Part shown: piece by piece, positions 60,740 through 64,000 of the stretch
Layout: every line of letters starts with the position of its first letter
How positions within the stretch are numbered: the stretch's first letter is position 1
Assembly (NCBI RefSeq): GCF_963924675.1
Contig: NC_089223.1
Location: forward strand, 5,654,881-5,718,880
Direction: 5' to 3'
Source of the DNA: Phocoena phocoena
Taxonomy: Eukaryota > Chordata > Mammalia > Artiodactyla > Phocoenidae
DNA length: 64,000 nt
Made by a program: the position numbers and the translations under genes
Notes under the pieces: generated by a model
Database searches by the model: none
Seen by the model: the letters and a program-made list of their open reading frames with translations, nothing else
What the model was told of the DNA's origin: nothing

Positions 60740-61060
60740 GCTTTTCTCAATCTTCCTTTTTTAATTGGAAAAGTTTTAAAAATATTGCTTTAAAAAATTC
60801 AAACACTAGAGAAGAAGAGTGAAGAGTTATTTTCCGAGCTCCCCCCACCTCAAGCCTCATCTCGTAAACTATTAACAGTTGATTGTTATCCTTGCTGATA
60901 TTTTCTATACTGTCTTCCTTCCACAGTTTGTTCTAAGTGGGATTTCTTATGCACACTGTCTTATAGCTCACTTTTTCAACTTAACAAGTCTATAAAATTG
61001 CCCACATCAGTAAAACTGATTTAAATCATTTTTTAAAGCAGCAGCAAATAATCTTGACTT
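60740..61060 (-). repeat. Possible old L1 3' fragment
   Basis: 'cgtaaactattaacagttga', 'tatgcacactgtcttatagc' and 'tataaaattgcccacatcag' resemble an antisense old L1 region. Low certainty. Confidence 0.35.
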
Positions 61061-61330
61061 GTTAACTAGAGTAGCGAGATCTCGAGGATGTGACCACGAG
61101 ATGGCACTAGCGCACAACCACCTTTATTGGGAGTCACTCCGACAGATTTGCATGGGGGCGGGGAAAGCCTCTCAGCACTGACCCCTCCCAAAGGCAGGGT
61201 GGAGCCACTCTCCTGCAGGGTAGTGGTGTGGGCATCAGAGAGGGGAGACCCTAGGCCCAGGTAACTCCGACGAGCCGCAGTGGGTCTTTCACAGCCCCAG
61301 GGTTGATCTCGCCTACGGGTAGCTTATGTT
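61061..61330 (-). mobile_element. Possible LTR remnant with CpG sites
   Basis: More GC and CpG than neighbours. AATAAA on the minus strand at 61128-61123, with a nearby CGAGATCTCG palindrome (61075-61084) and a GC-box-like GGGGCGGGG at about 61155. An ERV LTR is one reading; an unrelated GC patch is another. Confidence 0.3.
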
Positions 61331-62469
61331 GGGTGATGTTTCACAGGGTGTGCAAAGCAGGGAGACTCTAAATGGCAAAACATCTGCTCTTTGGAGCTAT
61401 ATTTCAAATAATCGGATGTGTAAAAGTTTGATTTTGGCACCAATCAGGCTTTTGAGTTACTGGGTCCCAGCCTGCTGTGAGGAAGAAAACACGATACAAC
61501 TTTATAGGGCACCACCTTTAACTCTTTTGTATGACTAGCTCCCTACTGAAAGACATTTTACAGTTTCTCCGCCACAAAAAAATTGTCACAGATCGTTCAA
61601 AAGAAAACTTACCAACCAATTTACATCATATATGACAAAAGGCTAATTTTATTAATGTAATCAGGATGCCTAACAATAAGTAGGATAAAATGGTAAAGAA
61701 GCACAGGCTCCTTGAAAACAACCCTGAAAAATGACAGCAGCAGGAAGGAATTGGCTGTTAGAAGTGAGATTACAACTGTGAACCCCCTAGGAAGATGGGA
61801 ACTGGTGAGTCATGGTGGGAGGCAGTGGCCTGGGAGGAGGATGTCTGTCCGAGGATCTGGAGAGGTTGTTAACTTGAGCTCTTGTCTCTCTTCCTCACCT
61901 TAGGGATGGGGAGTATCACTGGTGTCCCAGCGGTGTGAGGCACTAGCAGAGGACATGGGGCCCAGCTAAATAAGGAGAGACGAAAACAGGCACAGGACGA
62001 CAGCTGCCCTCGGGCCCTCAGCCTCCTGCTCTCCTGTTAGCAGAAATCCTCTGGTCCCTGGAGTCTCTCCTCTGTGATTTCACCCTCCGTGTTCTCAAAC
62101 TTTCCAAGACTGACACAGTTGAGGGTGTGACTTTCGGCATGTCCCCAGTACACATTACAGGACAAGAGAGCTGACTCCGTCAGTGAAATGTGATGTTACA
62201 GGTTCAAGGAAAATACACAACTGAGGAGTACGACTCCTCGAACGGAAAGTTAAAAAATAATGAAATTGAACAACACATGCCACCTTAAGCAGAGTTATTG
62301 GAACAGATGAACCAATAGTTTCAAATGAGTACAATACATGTTCAAGAGTTGAAGAAGAATATGGTAATAAAGCAAAGTGATAAACTCTTTTAGAAACAAG
62401 TGATATATGATATATATCTGTTAAAAGTAAGGTAGTTAAATGAAGACACAAGGAATATCTAGCAGGATG
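61331..62469. other. Intergenic DNA, nothing recognised
   Basis: No family or gene that I can support. Confidence 0.4.
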
Positions 62470-62845
62470 ATTACATGAAAGAATAAAAGGATAAACTGGG
62501 AGATGAAATTAGGAGTAATCCAAGGGGCAGCAGAAATAAACAGACAGAAAATACAGGAGAAAGCCTAAAAGATTGGGAGAACAGAATTATCGATATCCAG
62601 ATAATACAAATCCCCAAAAGGAATTGAGAGGCCATGAGTATCAGGACACGTAAGGAAATACCAATACCTAGACACGCGATAGTAAAACTGCAGAAGAGCA
62701 AAGGCAAGAGAAATTTTATGAAAAGATTCTACACAAAAAGTAAACCACCCACAAAGGAACAACAATTAACCCAAAGTGAGACTTCTCAACAGTAAAACTG
62801 GATGCAAAAGACAATGGAGTAATAACATTTGTGCTAAAATTTTTT
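62470..62845 (+). mobile_element. Old L1 ORF1-side fragment
   Basis: Sense pieces in L1 order: 'cagacagaaaatacaggaga', 'agataatacaaatccccaaa', 'cacgcgatagtaaaactgca' then GAAGAGCAAAGGCAAGAG, 'aacaattaacccaaagtgag' and 'ctcaacagtaaaactggatg'. Stops in all frames. Confidence 0.6.
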
Positions 62846-62849
62846 TAAC

Positions 62850-64000
62850 ACTTCTTCCTGTGAAGTATAGCCTACAAACACAGAAGTACATAAACCATAA
62901 GTGTGACACATGAAGAAAAATTATAAAGTAAACAGCAAGGTAACCACCACTCAGGTTAAGAATATCGCTGGCCACTTAAGAAAGTATATCTAGAAAATGT
63001 AGCTCATTTTGCCTGTTTTTGAACATTATAAATGAACTTTACAAATGAGCTTATACTGTATGCATCCTTTGGTCTATTACTTCTTTTATATTACGATTAA
63101 AAATTAATGTTTACCATCACTGTAGTTTGTTAATTTCATTGCTGTATAGAATTTATCACACTTATTTTTCTATTTTTGTTGATGAACAATTAGGTTTTCT
63201 CTAGTTTGGGCTATTACAAACAGTACTGTTAGGAATGTTTTCGTGTATGTATCCTGAGAGACATGGGCTGGAGTTCCTAGGGTATGTGTCCGGGAATGCC
63301 ACTGCTGGATTAGAGGATGTACACATTTCAACTTTTCAGATAATGCCAGAATGGTTTCCCAAAGTGGATAAACAAACAGAAGCTTGCTCTTTGAGGTTAG
63401 GAATAAGACAATGATATCTACTATCACTAGTACCAATCCACATTTTTATCATATTAAAGAGTAGTGTTCTATTCCTATTTACATGTATTTATAAAATCTA
63501 AAAAATCTGTGTTTGTAATTTTAACGTGGGAAGATATCTGAGTAGCATTTTTAGAGATGATGGAAATATTCAAGTTTTCTATTCCTCTGTCAGTTGTATA
63601 GGTTATATTTTTTTAAGAATTTGGCTATTTTATTTAAATTTATTTGGTCATAATATCCTCTTAACGCTTGCATCATCTGAAGTGATATCACCTGTTTCAA
63701 TTCCAGTATTGGTTAATTGGGTCTACTCTAAAGTTTTTGAGTGGTCCTGCAGGAATGTATCAATTTTATCATTCTTTAAAAGGAACCAAATTTTTACTTT
63801 CCTGTTCTCAATTATGTATTTTTTCAATCTCAATAATTTCTGGTCTTCACTCTCTTCCACCTTCTGTTCTGAATTTCCCTTATTGTTCCTTTCCTGGCCT
63901 CTCGGTGCGGATTAGCTCATTAATATTCAGCTGTTCCTCTTTCCTAACATTTATGTTGAGGCGCTACATACACTAAAGGACCCAATTGCTGCTTCGGATA
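62850..64000 (-). mobile_element. Old L1 in opposite orientation, runs off window
   Basis: Antisense L1 pieces: 'tttcattgctgtatagaatt', 'ttttgttgatgaacaattag', 'gccagaatggtttcccaaag', then from about 63500 an ORF2-side antisense stretch with 'catttatgttgaggcgctac'. The element continues past the right edge. The 129-codon plus-strand frame here is its antisense. Confidence 0.5.

Noticed and set aside
1..64000. CRISPR arrays, tRNA or rRNA genes, bacterial operons.
   Set aside because: None are present; sequence character is mammalian throughout. The only tRNA-like sequences are the heads of SINEs.

Overview
This is mammalian intergenic DNA, almost certainly from a cetacean and most likely a toothed whale. 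The main evidence is eleven tRNA-derived SINEs of the CHR type, whose heads read as forms of GGGCTTCCCTGGTGG. Several are young: long A/T tails, little divergence from each other, and clean target-site duplications. LINE-1 3' ends of the form shared by whales and even-toed ungulates occur alongside them. The DNA is AT-rich, and no intact multi-codon gene could be supported.

The only gene-derived coding sequence I recognise is a decayed, intronless transketolase-like gene on the minus strand at about 52785-54608. It matches TKTL2 (transketolase-like 2), itself an intronless relative of TKT. It has at least eight frame disruptions, an in-frame loss in the thiamine-diphosphate motif, two in-frame stops and no start codon. 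From memory, human TKTL2 lies on chromosome 4q32 between NPY1R/NPY5R and TMA16/MARCH1, which would make this the orthologous locus. Next to its 5' end, at about 54610-54850, is a CpG-rich block with GC boxes, an E-box, a CRE-like site, an ETS site and a rightward splice-donor consensus. It looks like a promoter that may have outlived the gene.

Layout: 1-7000 holds AT-rich DNA and several old LTR remnants. 7000-25400 is a mix of CHR SINEs, MIR fragments, L1 tails, an MLT1 LTR and one LTR that recurs near 37.3-38.1 kb. 25400-33600 holds further L1, L2-like and CHR insertions. 33660-36940 is a deleted L1 that retains its 5' end, followed by an older L1. 37300-49200 holds an LTR with a nested SINE, an old L1 with a younger L1 nested inside it, and more CHR SINEs. 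49200-52784 is mostly plain sequence. 52785-54850 is the TKTL2 pseudogene and CpG block. 54850-64000 has only old repeats (MER5-like, MLT1, L1MB-like and L1M fragments, ERV LTRs), with no CHR SINE seen.

Repeat names are from memory of the families and were not checked against a library. Boundaries are exact only where a target-site duplication is stated.
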